Below are positions 1-8,253 of a DNA stretch of 64,000 nt, one piece after another. A program made the position numbers and the translations under genes. Source of the stretch: DATARH01 sp963789255. GTDB taxonomy: Bacteria > Pseudomonadota > Alphaproteobacteria > ATCC43930 > CGMCC-115725. Location of the stretch: positions 2,294,001 to 2,358,000 of the forward strand of contig CAWBJW010000002.1 of NCBI GenBank assembly GCA_963789255.1, in the 5' to 3' direction. A model generated the notes under the pieces. It did no database searches, was not told the origin of the DNA, and was given only the letters and a program-made list of their open reading frames with translations. Each line of letters begins with the position of its first letter. The first letter of the stretch is position 1.

Positions 1-862
1 AATGCCGCGATCGAGCGCATCGCCGGCGGCCAGCCGCTTCACCGAGGGGCCGGTGTGGTTCGGCGACGGCCGCTACCTGTTGTGGAGCGACATCCCGAAC
101 GACCGAATCATGCGCTGGGAAGAGGAGACCGGCGCGGTCAGCGTGTTCCGCCGGCCGTCCAACTACGCCAACGGCAACACCCGCGACCGCCAGGGAAGGC
201 TCGTCACCTGCGAAATGGACGCGCAGCGCCTGACCCGCACCGAATACGACGGCACGATCACCGTGCTGGCCGAGAGCTTCGACGGCAAGCGCCTGACCGG
301 CCCCAACGATGTCGTCGTCAAATCCGACGGCTCGATCTGGTTCAGCGACAACGGCGCCGGCACCCGCGGCAATTATCTCGGCCACAAGGCGGCGTGGGAA
401 TTGCCGCTCCGCGTCTACCGCCTCGACCCCGCCACCGGCGCGATGACGATCGCGGTCGGCGACATGAAGCGGCCGAACGGCCTCGCCTTCTCGCCCGACG
501 AGAAATTGCTCTACGTCATCGATACGCCGGGTCCCGGACAGCGCACCATCCAGGTCTATGACGTCGTCGATGAGGGCACCAAAACCGCCAACCGGCGGCA
601 GTTCAACAGCGCCGAGCCGGGCGGCAGCGACGGAATGCGGGTCGATGTCGACGGCAATCTGTGGTGCGCCTGGTCGGGCGGCGAGGCCGAGGACGGGGTC
701 GCGGTCTTCGCCCCCGACGGCAAGATGATCGGCCGCATCATGCTGCCCGAGCGCTGCGCCAATGTCTGTTTCGGCGGCCGGAAGCGCAACCGCCTGTTCA
801 TGGCCGCGAGCCAGTCGATCTACTCGCTCTTTGTCGAGACTGAGGGCCTGATGGGAGGCTGA
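1..862 (+). CDS. SMP-30/gluconolactonase family hydrolase, 5' partial, one frame break
   Basis: Six-bladed beta-propeller hydrolase of the SMP-30/gluconolactonase/LRE family; members open sugar lactones using one bound divalent metal. The family core is plain: TEGPVWFGDGRYLLWSDIPN near the N-terminus, then SNYANGNTRDRQGRL, TGPNDVVVKSDGSIWFSDNG and RPNGLAFSPDE. The open frame that starts at base 2 is not the true start. Bases 1-30 in the other frame read NAAIERIAGG, which is the usual sequence just before TEGPVW in this family, so one base is extra at about 31-37 (cagccgc) and the true start lies left of the window. The substrate cannot be told. The stop at 862 precedes the antitoxin promoter. 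Confidence 0.85.
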   Translation, partial: MPRSSASPAASRFTEGPVWFGDGRYLLWSDIPNDRIMRWEEETGAVSVFRRPSNYANGNTRDRQGRLVTCEMDAQRLTRTEYDGTITVLAESFDGKRLTGPNDVVVKSDGSIWFSDNGAGTRGNYLGHKAAWELPLRVYRLDPATGAMTIAVGDMKRPNGLAFSPDEKLLYVIDTPGPGQRTIQVYDVVDEGTKTANRRQFNSAEPGGSDGMRVDVDGNLWCAWSGGEAEDGVAVFAPDGKMIGRIMLPERCANVCFGGRKRNRLFMAASQSIYSLFVETEGLMGG

Positions 863-928
863 GTCTGCTCCCCGCGATGGTGCCACGTCTACCGTAAGGC
901 TTGCGGCTCCGCCTCGCTACTCGCTAAG

Positions 929-950
929 CTCCTGACTATATAGTCAGGAG
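929..950. promoter_or_regulatory. Perfect 22-bp palindrome, probable antitoxin operator
   Basis: An uninterrupted perfect palindrome with half-site CTCCTGACTAT lies 7 bp before the GTG start of the Phd/YefM-type antitoxin. Antitoxins of this family repress their own operon by binding palindromes over the promoter, and the centre (TATATA) could be part of a -10 element. The sequence is seen; its role as operator is inferred. Confidence 0.7.
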
Positions 951-957
951 TTGAACG

Positions 958-1263
958 GTGGACAGATCGGTAAATGGCGACGGAACGAACCGCACATCTG
1001 CGACCGTTGCGACTTACCGCGGCTGGAAGCTCGAAGACGCCAAGGCGCGGTTCAGTGAGGTGGTGCGGCGGGCGTGCAGCGAAGGGCCGCAGCGGGTCAC
1101 CGTCCGCGGCAAGGACGCGGTGGTGGTGATCAGCGCCGAGGAACTGGAGCGGCTGCTGCCTCGGGAGAAGCGCCTTCCGTTTGTCGAGTTCATGGAGAGC
1201 CTCTATGTCGAGGGTCTGGACCTGACCCGCGAGCCCGATCGCGGCCGGGATGTCGAGCTGTGA
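958..1263 (+). CDS. Phd/YefM-family antitoxin
   Basis: Small DNA-binding antitoxin of the Phd/YefM family, 101 codons. The core WKLEDAKARFSEVVRRACS, then PQRVTVRGKDAVVVISAEEL, is the conserved N-terminal fold that dimerises and binds the operator; the C-terminal tail (FVEFMESLYVEGLDLTREPD) would be the toxin-neutralising segment. The GTG start is set by the palindrome just upstream. Its stop overlaps the GTG of the following PIN-domain frame by four bases (GTGA), the usual coupled arrangement of such modules. The toxin is broken (see 1260), so this antitoxin is probably an orphan. Confidence 0.85.
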   Translation: MDRSVNGDGTNRTSATVATYRGWKLEDAKARFSEVVRRACSEGPQRVTVRGKDAVVVISAEELERLLPREKRLPFVEFMESLYVEGLDLTREPDRGRDVEL

Positions 1264-1388
1264 TCGGCTGGCTCTTGGACACCAACGTCATCAGCACGAT
1301 CATCAACCCGAACGGTGCGCCGACGGTGAAGGCATGGGCCGCGGGGTCAGCCCTCTACGGCGAGACTGAGGGAGTCCTCGGCGGATAG
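1260..1388 (+). pseudogene. Truncated PIN-domain (VapC-like) toxin remnant
   Basis: The frame opens with WLLDTNVISTIINPNGAP, the N-terminal strand of a PIN ribonuclease with the first catalytic aspartate (LDTN). Similarity ends after about 29 residues. The remaining 13 codons are antisense to the 3' end of the ABM gene on the other strand. A complete VapC is about 130-140 residues and needs three or four acidic residues, so this piece cannot be an active nuclease. It shares a GTGA overlap with the antitoxin. A deletion joined the two genes at about 1347. Confidence 0.75.
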
Positions 1389-2026
1389 TATTGCGGCGCC
1401 TCGCGCCGGTCGGCGAGGCCGTAGTCGCGAATGATGCGGACGCACAGATGCCGCAGCGCCCCGGCGCCGGGCGTTTTCGGCCGCCACGCCGCCGCCGCCG
1501 CGGCGTCCGGCCATGAGGCCAGCAGCAGCACTTTGCCGGGCGCGGTGATGCTCTCGAAAACCTCGTGATCGAGCGGCGCCGGCGACGCCGTTCCGAGGCC
1601 GAGGATGTCGGCGAGATCACCGGGCGGGGGAGCGCCGGAAGAGGGCGCGACCTGGGATATCGTGACCGCCTTCGCCGCACCGGTTTCGGTCTCGTCGCGG
1701 CGCTGCTCGGAGCGGCGCGCTCCCGGCGTGAGCGCGCTGTCTGCCATCACCTCGCCGACGCGCAGATGGTAGTCCGCGAAGACGGCGTTGCGGCCGGCTT
1801 CCTGGGCGCGATGGTGGTCGGCCAGCGTACGCCAGCGAATGACCGCCTTTTCGTCACGCCACAGCGATAGAGACAGCAGCTTTCCCGTGGTGCGCCGGCT
1901 GCCGAACCGCTCGTTGTCGATGAACCCGTCGATCGCTTCGAGCGCCGGGCGCAGCGATCTCGCGATATTCAAATAGGCGTCCCATTGCTCGGGTTTAGGC
2001 TGGACCTCAAAGATGACTGCGAACAT
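1355..2026 (-). CDS. Two-domain antibiotic biosynthesis monooxygenase (ABM) protein
   Basis: A 223-residue protein with two ferredoxin-like ABM domains. The N-terminal one starts MFAVIFEVQPKPEQWDAYLN and holds GFIDNERFGSRR and LSLWRDEKAVIRWR; the C-terminal one has GKVLLLASWPDAAAAAAWRP and ends DYGLADRREAPQYYP. The family covers cofactor-free monooxygenases, haem-degrading enzymes and stress-linked proteins, so the reaction cannot be named. The gene is divergent from an ArsR regulator, and a 28-bp inverted repeat lies midway between the two starts, which suggests direct control by that regulator. The last residues (PRTPSVSP) look unlike the family and may come from the deletion that also cut the PIN toxin. 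Confidence 0.8.
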   Translation of the reverse strand: MFAVIFEVQPKPEQWDAYLNIARSLRPALEAIDGFIDNERFGSRRTTGKLLSLSLWRDEKAVIRWRTLADHHRAQEAGRNAVFADYHLRVGEVMADSALTPGARRSEQRRDETETGAAKAVTISQVAPSSGAPPPGDLADILGLGTASPAPLDHEVFESITAPGKVLLLASWPDAAAAAAWRPKTPGAGALRHLCVRIIRDYGLADRREAPQYYPPRTPSVSP

Positions 2027-2086
2027 CGCGGCCTCCGTTGCTGTCGCGCCAGGAATATGGTCGCAGGCCGGCTCGTTGCCGCGCCA

Positions 2087-2114
2087 CGATGCTTCGATCC
2101 CGATCGAAGCATCG
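2087..2114. promoter_or_regulatory. 28-bp inverted repeat, probable ArsR operator
   Basis: Two perfect 13-bp arms (CGATGCTTCGATC and its complement) separated by CC. The site lies about 60 bp before the ABM start (2026, minus) and 40 bp before the ArsR start (2154, plus), so one dimer bound here could repress both promoters. This is the standard layout for a divergently transcribed ArsR-family repressor. The repeat is seen; the binding protein is inferred. Confidence 0.8.
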
Positions 2115-2153
2115 ATGCTGGAAGCGGCCCGACGGGTGAATTATATCGCAGCC

Positions 2154-2843
2154 ATGACGACGACCAACGACATTGCCGAAATCGGCGCGCTGATCGGCGA
2201 TCCGGGGCGCGCCAACATCCTGTCGGCCCTCCTGGACGGGCGGGCGTTGACCGCCGGCGAACTGGCCTATGCCGCGCGGGTCGCGCCGCCGACCGCGAGC
2301 TGGCACCTCTCTGGCCTCACTAAGGCCGGGCTGCTCGCGGTCGAGAAACAGGGCCGTCACCGTTATTACCGGCTGGCCTCGCCGGCGGTGGCGCAGATGC
2401 TCGAAGCGGTGATGAACGTCGCCGCCGGCGGACCGCCGCGCCGCCGCACCGCCTGGAAGGGCGGCGAAGCGCTGCGCACCGCGCGGACCTGCTACGACCA
2501 CCTCGCCGGCCGGCTCGGCGTCGCCCTCGCCGATGCCCTGATGGCCGGCGGCGACATCGAATTGAATGAAGATGGCGGCCGGGTCACCGAAAAAGGCGCG
2601 GCGACGCTCGCCGCGTTCGGCATCGCCGCCGAAACGCCACAAAAGCGCCGCCGTCCGTTCTGCCGGCCGTGCCTCGACTGGAGCGAGCGGCGCCCGCATC
2701 TGGCCGGTGCGCTGGGCGCGGCGCTCGCCGGGCGTGCCTTCGAATTGGGCTGGGTCGAGCGCCTGCGCGACACGCGGGCGCTCGCCATCACCGAAACCGG
2801 CCGGTCCGGCTTTGCCGAACGCTTCGGGATCGCGCTCGGCTGA
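2154..2843 (+). CDS. ArsR-family winged-helix transcriptional regulator
   Basis: A 229-residue regulator. The N-terminal winged helix is clear: LIGDPGRANILSALLDGRAL, then LTAGELAYAARVAPPTASWH with recognition helix PTASWHLSGLTKAGLL and wing QGRHRYYRLAS. The C-terminal half (CYDHLAGRLGVALADALMAG ... CRPCLDWSERRPHLAGALGA) is the extension seen in the larger ArsR group that often sits beside small oxidoreductases. The ATG at 2154 starts exactly before the winged helix; the longer frame from 2013 would read through the operator. Two cysteines in FCRPCLDW could sense redox state, which is inference. It probably represses itself and the divergent ABM gene. Confidence 0.85.
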   Translation: MTTTNDIAEIGALIGDPGRANILSALLDGRALTAGELAYAARVAPPTASWHLSGLTKAGLLAVEKQGRHRYYRLASPAVAQMLEAVMNVAAGGPPRRRTAWKGGEALRTARTCYDHLAGRLGVALADALMAGGDIELNEDGGRVTEKGAATLAAFGIAAETPQKRRRPFCRPCLDWSERRPHLAGALGAALAGRAFELGWVERLRDTRALAITETGRSGFAERFGIALG

Positions 2844-2862
2844 ACGAGCGGACCCGGCCCGC

Positions 2863-3669
2863 TCAATACGGGCTGGTGCTGCCGCCGGCCGCCGGCTTCG
2901 ACGGCTTGCCCGAGCGCATCTCCTGGAACGCCGCGGCCGCACCCATCGTCACAAAGCGGGTGTCGCCGCCAACCGTGACAAACGTAAAACCCATCTCGAT
3001 CATCTGCTTCGCATAGGCCGGCGCGCCGCAATGGATGCCGGGCTGGACCTTGTGACGCTTGCAGGCGTCAAGCACCTTTTTGAGCGCCGCCATCATCCAG
3101 TCGTCGGGCTTGTCGCCGCCCGGCGGATGGCCGTAGGAGATCGACAGATCCGACGGCCCGACATAGATCGCGTCGAGGCCGGGGGTCGGCAGGATCTCGT
3201 CGAGCTTGTTGATCGCTTCGGCGGTCTCGATCATGCCGAAGGCGACGACGATGTCGTTGGCCTTGGCATGGTAGTCCGGACCACCATAGAGCGCGGCGCG
3301 GATCGGCCCCGAACTGCGGTAGCCCAAGGGCGCGTAGCGCATCGAACCGACGAATTTCTCGGCTTCGGCGCGGTTGTTGATCATCGGGCAGACGATGCCG
3401 TAGGCGCCGGCGTCGAGCGCCTTCTGGATGTGGGCCGGGTCGTTCCACGGCACCCGCACCATGGGCACCGTGTTGGTAGTCGAGATGCCCTGCAGCATCG
3501 TCACCATCGTCGAGTAGTCGATCATCCCGTGCTGCATGTCGACGACCAGCGAATCCCAGCCGGCATGGGCCATGACCTCGGCCGAGAAGCTCGAGGGAAT
3601 GCCGAGCCAGCTGTTGACGACGGCCTCGCCCTTCGCCCAGATCTCTCGCACTCCGTTCGCGCGCGCCAT
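2863..3669 (-). CDS. HpcH/HpaI-family class II aldolase
   Basis: A 268-residue TIM-barrel aldolase of the HpcH/HpaI (2,4-dihydroxyhept-2-ene-dioate / 2-keto-3-deoxy sugar acid) family, which splits 2-oxo-4-hydroxy acids to pyruvate and an aldehyde with a divalent metal. Seen: WDSLVVDMQHGMIDY, with the catalytic His of the family, the PMVRVPWNDPAHIQKALDAG segment with a conserved arginine, GAYGIVCPMINNRAEAE, FGMIETAEAI (metal-binding Glu) and GLDAIYVGPSDLSISYG (metal-binding Asp and substrate loop). No pathway neighbours are adjacent, so the natural substrate is unknown. Its 3' end faces the ArsR gene with a 19-bp gap. Confidence 0.9.
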   Translation of the reverse strand: MARANGVREIWAKGEAVVNSWLGIPSSFSAEVMAHAGWDSLVVDMQHGMIDYSTMVTMLQGISTTNTVPMVRVPWNDPAHIQKALDAGAYGIVCPMINNRAEAEKFVGSMRYAPLGYRSSGPIRAALYGGPDYHAKANDIVVAFGMIETAEAINKLDEILPTPGLDAIYVGPSDLSISYGHPPGGDKPDDWMMAALKKVLDACKRHKVQPGIHCGAPAYAKQMIEMGFTFVTVGGDTRFVTMGAAAAFQEMRSGKPSKPAAGGSTSPY

Positions 3670-3862
3670 GACTATCCTCCATATGCCGCGTTAATTCAGG
3701 CCGATCCCGCCAGCTATAGGGGCGGGTGTCAAGCGCCGTCGCCCGCCATTTCCGGAGAGGGCATCGCTGCTAGGCAGCTCGCCGTCGGCTGGGGTAGTGT
3801 CCGCGCCACCACAGGGGCGCGCCGCCTACGCGGCAGCATCCAGCGAAAAGAGGGATTGGCGA

Positions 3863-4586
3863 ATGATCGATCTGCACTACTGGCCGACGCCCAACGGCAA
3901 AAAGGTCACCATCCTGCTCGAGGAATGCGGTCTCCCGTACAAGATTGTGCCGTGCAACATCCAACGCGGCGACCAGTTCAAACCGGATTTCCTGACGATG
4001 AACCCGAACCACCGCATGCCGGTCATGGTCAACCACGACCCCAAAGGCGGCGGCGCGCCGATCTCGGTGTTCGAGTCGGGCGCGATCATGATGTACATCG
4101 CCGAAAAGGCCGGCAAATTCTGGCCGCAGGATTTGCGCGGCAAGTACCAGGTCACGCAGTGGGTGATGTGGCAGATGGCCAATCAGGGCCCCAAACTCGG
4201 CGAATGCGGGCATTTCCGCCGCGCCGGACCCGAAGCGGGCGACCTCGGCTATGCGATCCGCCGGTTTACCGACGAGGCCAACCGGCTCTACGGCGTGCTC
4301 AACAACCGCCTCTACAAGCACCGCTATCTGTGCGGCGACGACTACACGATCGCCGACATGATCTCCTACCCGTGGACGGTCAACTGGAAGGTCCAGGGCC
4401 AGGACATCGAGGAGTTCAAGCATTTCAAGCGCTGGTTTGAGGAGCTCGGCGAGCGCCCGGCGGTCAAGCGCGGCATGGCGGCCGGCATCGACCTGCCGCC
4501 CGATCCGTTCAACGATTTCCGACGAGGAGCGCGCCGCGATCAGGAAGCGCATGTACAACCAGCGGGCGATCCCGGTTCCGGCCTGA
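3863..4586 (+). CDS. YfcG-like glutathione S-transferase, one frame break
   Basis: A GST resembling YfcG/YghU-type disulfide-bond oxidoreductases. The N-terminal thioredoxin fold is MIDLHYWPTPNGKKVTILLE with the glutathione-site TPNG, then MNPNHRMPVMVNHDP and SVFESGAIMMYIAEKAG. The helical C-terminal domain has WVMWQMANQGPKLGECGHF and CGDDYTIADMISYPW. The ATG at 3863 opens the fold directly. The frame breaks at 4516-4518: dropping one T of the TTT run gives SDEERAAIRKRMYNQRAIPV and a stop at 4586, the normal C-terminus for this group. Without the correction the frame runs on in shadow to 5137. Confidence 0.85.
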
Positions 4587-4642
4587 TCCGCGATCGGCCC
4601 CGGCGCCGGCCGCCGCCGGGAATGGTGGCGGCTGACCGCGGG

Positions 4643-5011
4643 TTAGCCCGGTCGCATGTATCCCGGCGATTTCGGAATGTTCGCCGAGTTGGGCGACGAC
4701 TTCGCCAGCAGCTCGCGGTCGCGCGGCCACAGCGCCTCCCAGGCTGTCGTCAGGCGGGCGGCCGTCGCATGCCACTCCGCGAGAGCCTGCTGAATTTGCA
4801 CCGCGGTCGGCCAGTCGCCGGCGGCCTCGAACGCGCGGGTGGACAGCCGCGGCATCTCGATGCCGTCGAGACCGTCGAAGCGAAAATGTTCCGGCCGCTT
4901 GTCGAGCGCCTCGGCGGCGCGTTGGAGGACGCTCCTGATCGCATCGACCCTGCGGCGGCATTCGACAGCCTGGTGGTAGAGATCGGCATAGGCGCGCAGC
5001 GGATCGGTCAC
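4643..5011 (-). CDS. Hypothetical helical protein
   Basis: A 122-residue, mostly helical protein with no recognised domain. The GTG at 5011 is preferred because GGGAGG sits 4-5 bases before it; an in-frame ATG at 5077 gives 22 more residues of poor composition. The body (AYADLYHQAVECRRRVDAIR, DWPTAVQIQQALAEWHATAA) suggests two amphipathic helices. It lies between the GST and the Nudix genes, pointing the other way. Confidence 0.55.
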   Translation of the reverse strand: MTDPLRAYADLYHQAVECRRRVDAIRSVLQRAAEALDKRPEHFRFDGLDGIEMPRLSTRAFEAAGDWPTAVQIQQALAEWHATAARLTTAWEALWPRDRELLAKSSPNSANIPKSPGYMRPG

Positions 5012-5173
5012 GGGACCTCCCTCGATCGGCAATCCCTCGCCGCCGAGAGAATGCATGACGATCGGCGGCTCTCTCACCTGGCAGCCGGCCGGCCCGGCCT
5101 TGTTCCGCCAACGGGGGCTGCGTATTATCGCGCTTGATGGCGCCGGGCAAACTTATACCGCTGCAGTCGTGCA

Positions 5174-5756
5174 ATGAGCGAGCCTGACCTCGTCCGCGGC
5201 CCCTCGGTGCGCGCCGTCCCGGAAGGCGACAACCGCGAGCGCATGATCTGCGCCGATTGCGGCTTTGTCCTTTACGACAATCCAAAGATCGTCGTCGGCT
5301 CGGTGGCACGCTCCGGCGAGCGCATCCTGATGTGCCGGCGCTCGATCCAGCCGCGGCGCGGCTATTGGACATTGCCGGCGGGCTATCTCGAACTCAACGA
5401 GTTCGACCAGCGCGGGCGCCGAGCGCGAGGCCTGGGAGGAGGCCCAGGCAAAGATCCGGATCGAGGGGCTCTTGGCGATCTACGATATTCCGCGGATCAG
5501 CCAGGTGCAGCTGATCTACCGCGCCCGTCTGATCGACGAAAGGGTGAATGCGGGCCCCGAAAGCCTCGAAGTGCGCCTCTTTGGCTGGGACGACATCCCG
5601 TGGGACGATCTCGCCTTCCCCTCGGTGCGCTGGGCCCTCTGCCATGAACGCGAGGCGCGGCTGACCGGCGATTTCTCGACCCGCATCGCTCCGCCGCCCG
5701 AAGTTCAGCCAGGCGATAAGGCGGCGCCGCAGCGGGAGGGCCCGGTCGCTGTTTGA
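5174..5756 (+). CDS. Nudix hydrolase with N-terminal zinc-ribbon remnant, one frame break
   Basis: NUDT14/ADP-ribose-pyrophosphatase-like Nudix hydrolase. The start has DNRERMICADCGFVLYDNPK, the half zinc ribbon that precedes this Nudix subgroup, then VVGSVARSGERILMCRRSIQ and GYWTLPAGYLELNE. The Nudix box is split by an extra T at 5402-5403. Removing it gives GYLELNES, then AGAEREAWEEAQAKIRI, a complete helix with the metal-binding REAWEE, followed by GLLAIYDIPRISQVQLIYRA and FGWDDIPWDDLAFPSV. Members hydrolyse nucleoside diphosphate derivatives; the exact substrate is not known. Spanning both frames gives about 194 residues, normal for the family. Confidence 0.88.
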
Positions 5757-5815
5757 CACCTGGGGCGGCCACCCGATCCCGCTGCGTCTGCATCATTCAG
5801 TCGTCGGCTTCTTGT

Positions 5816-6259
5816 TCAGCCTCTCCTGAGCGGGCCCGGCTGCGCGCTCGGCAGAGCCGCTAGCGGTCGGCTGGCGCCGTCCTCTGGGTGCACTGACGGG
5901 CGGGTACTGCCAGCGCCAGTGCTGCCGGGGGCACAAAACAGCTTGTAGAGCAGCTCAAGCATCTCCACTGCCGCGGCACTATCCAGATCGTAGAAGATCG
6001 TCCGCGCGTCGCGGCGGGTGCGAACCAGGCCGTCCTGACGCAAGCGTGCGAGCTGCTGAGACAAATGCGGCTGGCGCAGGCCAAGCCGCTCCTCCAGTTC
6101 GCCTACCGATTTTTCGCCCTCGATCAGGTGGCAAAGCACCAGCAGCCGATGCTGGTTGGCGAGCACCTTCAGGAAGCGGCTGGCCGCAGCGGCGCTTGCT
6201 TGCATCTCTTGCAGGTTCGGGATCGGGCGATCGTTCAGACCATTGCCGTCTGCGCCCAT
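5816..6259 (-). CDS. sqrR: SqrR/BigR-type persulfide-sensing ArsR repressor
   Basis: ArsR-family repressor of 147 residues matching the SqrR/BigR group. Known members repress sulfide-oxidation genes and release DNA when sulfane sulfur bridges two cysteines. Both are present: Cys43 in LLVLCHLIEGEKSVGELEER and Cys109 in LLYKLFCAP, 66 residues apart as in SqrR. The recognition helix is LRQPHLSQQLARLRQDGLV and the wing is RTRRDARTIFYDL. The ATG at 6259 is used; an internal ATG at 6205 would still keep both cysteines. It is the last gene of the sulfide operon, 22 bp after the DUF1641 gene, so it probably senses the product of its own operon. A Gly/Pro-rich tail follows Cys109. Confidence 0.88.
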   Translation of the reverse strand: MGADGNGLNDRPIPNLQEMQASAAAASRFLKVLANQHRLLVLCHLIEGEKSVGELEERLGLRQPHLSQQLARLRQDGLVRTRRDARTIFYDLDSAAAVEMLELLYKLFCAPGSTGAGSTRPSVHPEDGASRPLAALPSAQPGPLRRG

Positions 6260-6281
6260 GCGGGGTCGTTCCGTCGCCAAA

Positions 6282-6812
6282 TCAGCCGACGCCAGGTCCG
6301 GTCGTCCGCCGCTGGAGCTTCTCGCTGAAGCTGAGGAGGAAGCCGAGGCTGCGCTGCGCCTCGGGCCGCACCAGGAGCGACAGCATCGCGAAGAAGCCGC
6401 CGCGCGGCGCCGAGCGAGCGGTCTCCTCGGCTGCCTCCTCGAGCGCCAGGCGGGTGTTGTCGGCGAACTCGCCCATGGCTTCGTTGCTGACCGTGTTGAC
6501 CATCTGTTCGAAGAAGCCGAACAGGCGCTCGACGATCGGATCGGTGGCCGCATTGCGCGCCGCGTGCAGCAGCATCACCGTGTCGAACAGCGTGTCGAGC
6601 GCGCCGGCCTTGTGCAACTCGCCGAGCCGGTCCACGAGCGTATGAACGGCCTCGCGGGTGCCCTCGTCGTTCAATCGGTCGAGCAGTTCGAGGGCGTTTC
6701 CGGCCGTGACCGCGAGCCGCTCAACCATCGCATCGGTCAGCCCCTCGCGCGCTGCCTGTGCCAGACGGGCCACTTCGTCGGTCGGTTCGTTGCGCAGCAT
6801 CGCCTCGCTCAT
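6282..6812 (-). CDS. DUF1641 family protein
   Basis: A 176-residue alpha-helical protein with the DUF1641 signature near its end (GGFFAMLSLLVRPEAQRSLG, then FLLSFSEKL). DUF1641 proteins are often encoded next to sulfide:quinone oxidoreductases and formate dehydrogenases, but their biochemical role is not settled. The ATG at 6812 is chosen because it starts just after the SQR stop (11-bp gap); the longer frame to 6974 overlaps the SQR gene. It may be an accessory or membrane-associated factor for the SQR-like enzyme, which is inference from context. Confidence 0.85.
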   Translation of the reverse strand: MSEAMLRNEPTDEVARLAQAAREGLTDAMVERLAVTAGNALELLDRLNDEGTREAVHTLVDRLGELHKAGALDTLFDTVMLLHAARNAATDPIVERLFGFFEQMVNTVSNEAMGEFADNTRLALEEAAEETARSAPRGGFFAMLSLLVRPEAQRSLGFLLSFSEKLQRRTTGPGVG

Positions 6813-6823
6813 CGTCGTCTCCG

Positions 6824-7963
6824 CTATAAGAGCCCGCGGGCCGACAGCCAGTAGAGGCGGTTGTAGGCGAGCTTGAACCAGTGGACCATTTGCGACGGCG
6901 GGCCGGGATTGGGCGGCGTCAGATAGTTGAACCAGACATAGGTGCCGGTATTGAAGCCGGTCTCGACGAAGCAAAAGACCTTGCCGTCGTAATTGCGCGC
7001 CCAGCGGTTTTCCTTGATCAGCGACGCCAGATTGTCGATCACGGTATCCGCCTCGAAATGTGCGGTCGATCCGGCCTTAGAGATCGGCAGGTTGGTGGTG
7101 TCCCCGACGACGAAGACGTCGCTCGATCCGTCGCGCAGCAATGTGTTGCGTCCGGTCGGGACCCAGCCGCCCGCGCCCAGTTCGGAGTCGGTGATTACCT
7201 GCTGGCCGGAATGTGGCGGGATCGTGACAAGGAGATCGTATTCGAGGGTCGAGCCTTCCTCGGAGGTTATCGTCTTGGCTTTGGGGTCGACGGATTTTGT
7301 GTTGAAGAAGACCTCGGATTTGATGCCGTAGCGTTCGAATTCGGGCACCGCCCAATGCGCGACCGGCTCGAGCGCGTGCAGCCGGCCGATCGGATAGGTG
7401 TAGGTGATCTCGCTCTTGTCGAGCACCCCCTTGGCAGCGAGGAAGTCGCGCAGCATGAAGGTGATCTCGAGCGGCGCCACCGGGCATTTATGCGGCACAT
7501 TGACGTTGACGACGATCTTGCCGCCTTCGAATTGCTGGAGCGCGTCGCGCATCTTGCGCGCGCCGTCGAGATCGTAGAACCAGTGCGCGCCCTCTTCCAT
7601 GCCAGGAATGGTGTCCGGACGGAGCCGCGAGCCGGTGGCGAGCACGAGGAAATCGTAAGAGTAATTCTTGCCGGACGCAGTCGTTACGGTCTTCTTGTTG
7701 ACGTCGATGCGCGTCGCGGGATCGACGGAATACGGTATCCGCCGATCCAGCACCTTGCGCTGATCGCGAAACAACTCGGATTCGCGCATCCGCCCGAACG
7801 GCACGTACAGCAGTCCGGGCTGGTACATATGCGTCGGCGAGGCGCCGAGCATCGTGATCGTGACGCCGTCCGATGCCAACTCGTCGCGCAGCTGCCGGCA
7901 CAAGCCATTGGCGACAATCGTGCCACCGAGGCCGCCGCCGACGATCAGGATCTTCTTGGCCAT
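6824..7963 (-). CDS. Sulfide:quinone oxidoreductase-like flavoprotein
   Basis: A 379-residue FAD-dependent oxidoreductase. The N-terminal FAD motif is KKILIVGGGLGGTIVANGL; ATG(S) at residues 109-112 and VFVVGDTTNLP near 283-293 are the other FAD contacts. Two cysteines in SQR-like positions are present, Cys160 (VPHKCPVAPLE) and Cys331 (GKVFCFVETGF), which would form the sulfur-accepting disulfide. The C-terminus (MVHWFKLAYNRLYWLSARG) is an amphipathic helix suited to membrane contact. Partners on both sides (two TusA, DsrE, DUF1641 and a SqrR-type repressor) all point to oxidation of sulfide to persulfide with electrons to quinone. Subtype within the SQR family is not assigned. Confidence 0.88.
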   Translation of the reverse strand: MAKKILIVGGGLGGTIVANGLCRQLRDELASDGVTITMLGASPTHMYQPGLLYVPFGRMRESELFRDQRKVLDRRIPYSVDPATRIDVNKKTVTTASGKNYSYDFLVLATGSRLRPDTIPGMEEGAHWFYDLDGARKMRDALQQFEGGKIVVNVNVPHKCPVAPLEITFMLRDFLAAKGVLDKSEITYTYPIGRLHALEPVAHWAVPEFERYGIKSEVFFNTKSVDPKAKTITSEEGSTLEYDLLVTIPPHSGQQVITDSELGAGGWVPTGRNTLLRDGSSDVFVVGDTTNLPISKAGSTAHFEADTVIDNLASLIKENRWARNYDGKVFCFVETGFNTGTYVWFNYLTPPNPGPPSQMVHWFKLAYNRLYWLSARGLL

Positions 7964-8006
7964 CTGGTTCCTCCCTCACGGCGGCTGTCGCGCCGGTTGT
8001 CGCGCG

Positions 8007-8237
8007 TCATTTGGCCTTGCGCACGACGATGCTCCAGTACGAGTCGCGCGGTTCGATGCCCACCACCTCGTGACGCACCTTCTTGACCCATTCCGGGATT
8101 TCCGTCGTGGAGCCCTTGTCGCTCGACCATACCTCGACCTCGTCGCCCACCTGCATCAGCTTCAACGCGGCGATCAGCTCCATCAACGGCCCCGGGCAAT
8201 AGGCGCCTCGCGCGTCGACCTTCATCCGCTCCGGCAT
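8007..8237 (-). CDS. TusA-family sulfur carrier (second copy)
   Basis: A 76-residue TusA-family protein with the persulfide-carrying cysteine at residue 14 in ARGAYCPGPLMELIAALKLM. TusA proteins pass sulfane sulfur between partner enzymes. The ATG at 8237 is used; a second ATG at 8225 would also give a complete domain. It differs from the other TusA gene at 8664 in having CPGP instead of CPLP and a longer C-terminal half, so the two copies may serve different partners. It lies 43 bp before the SQR gene and 16 bp after dsrE. Confidence 0.88.
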   Translation of the reverse strand: MPERMKVDARGAYCPGPLMELIAALKLMQVGDEVEVWSSDKGSTTEIPEWVKKVRHEVVGIEPRDSYWSIVVRKAK

Positions 8238-8253
8238 CAGGCAATCCCAATCC

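Noticed and set aside
6881..8086. 401-residue plus-strand open frame
   Set aside because: Shadow of the SQR and TusA genes; no domain and no ribosome site.
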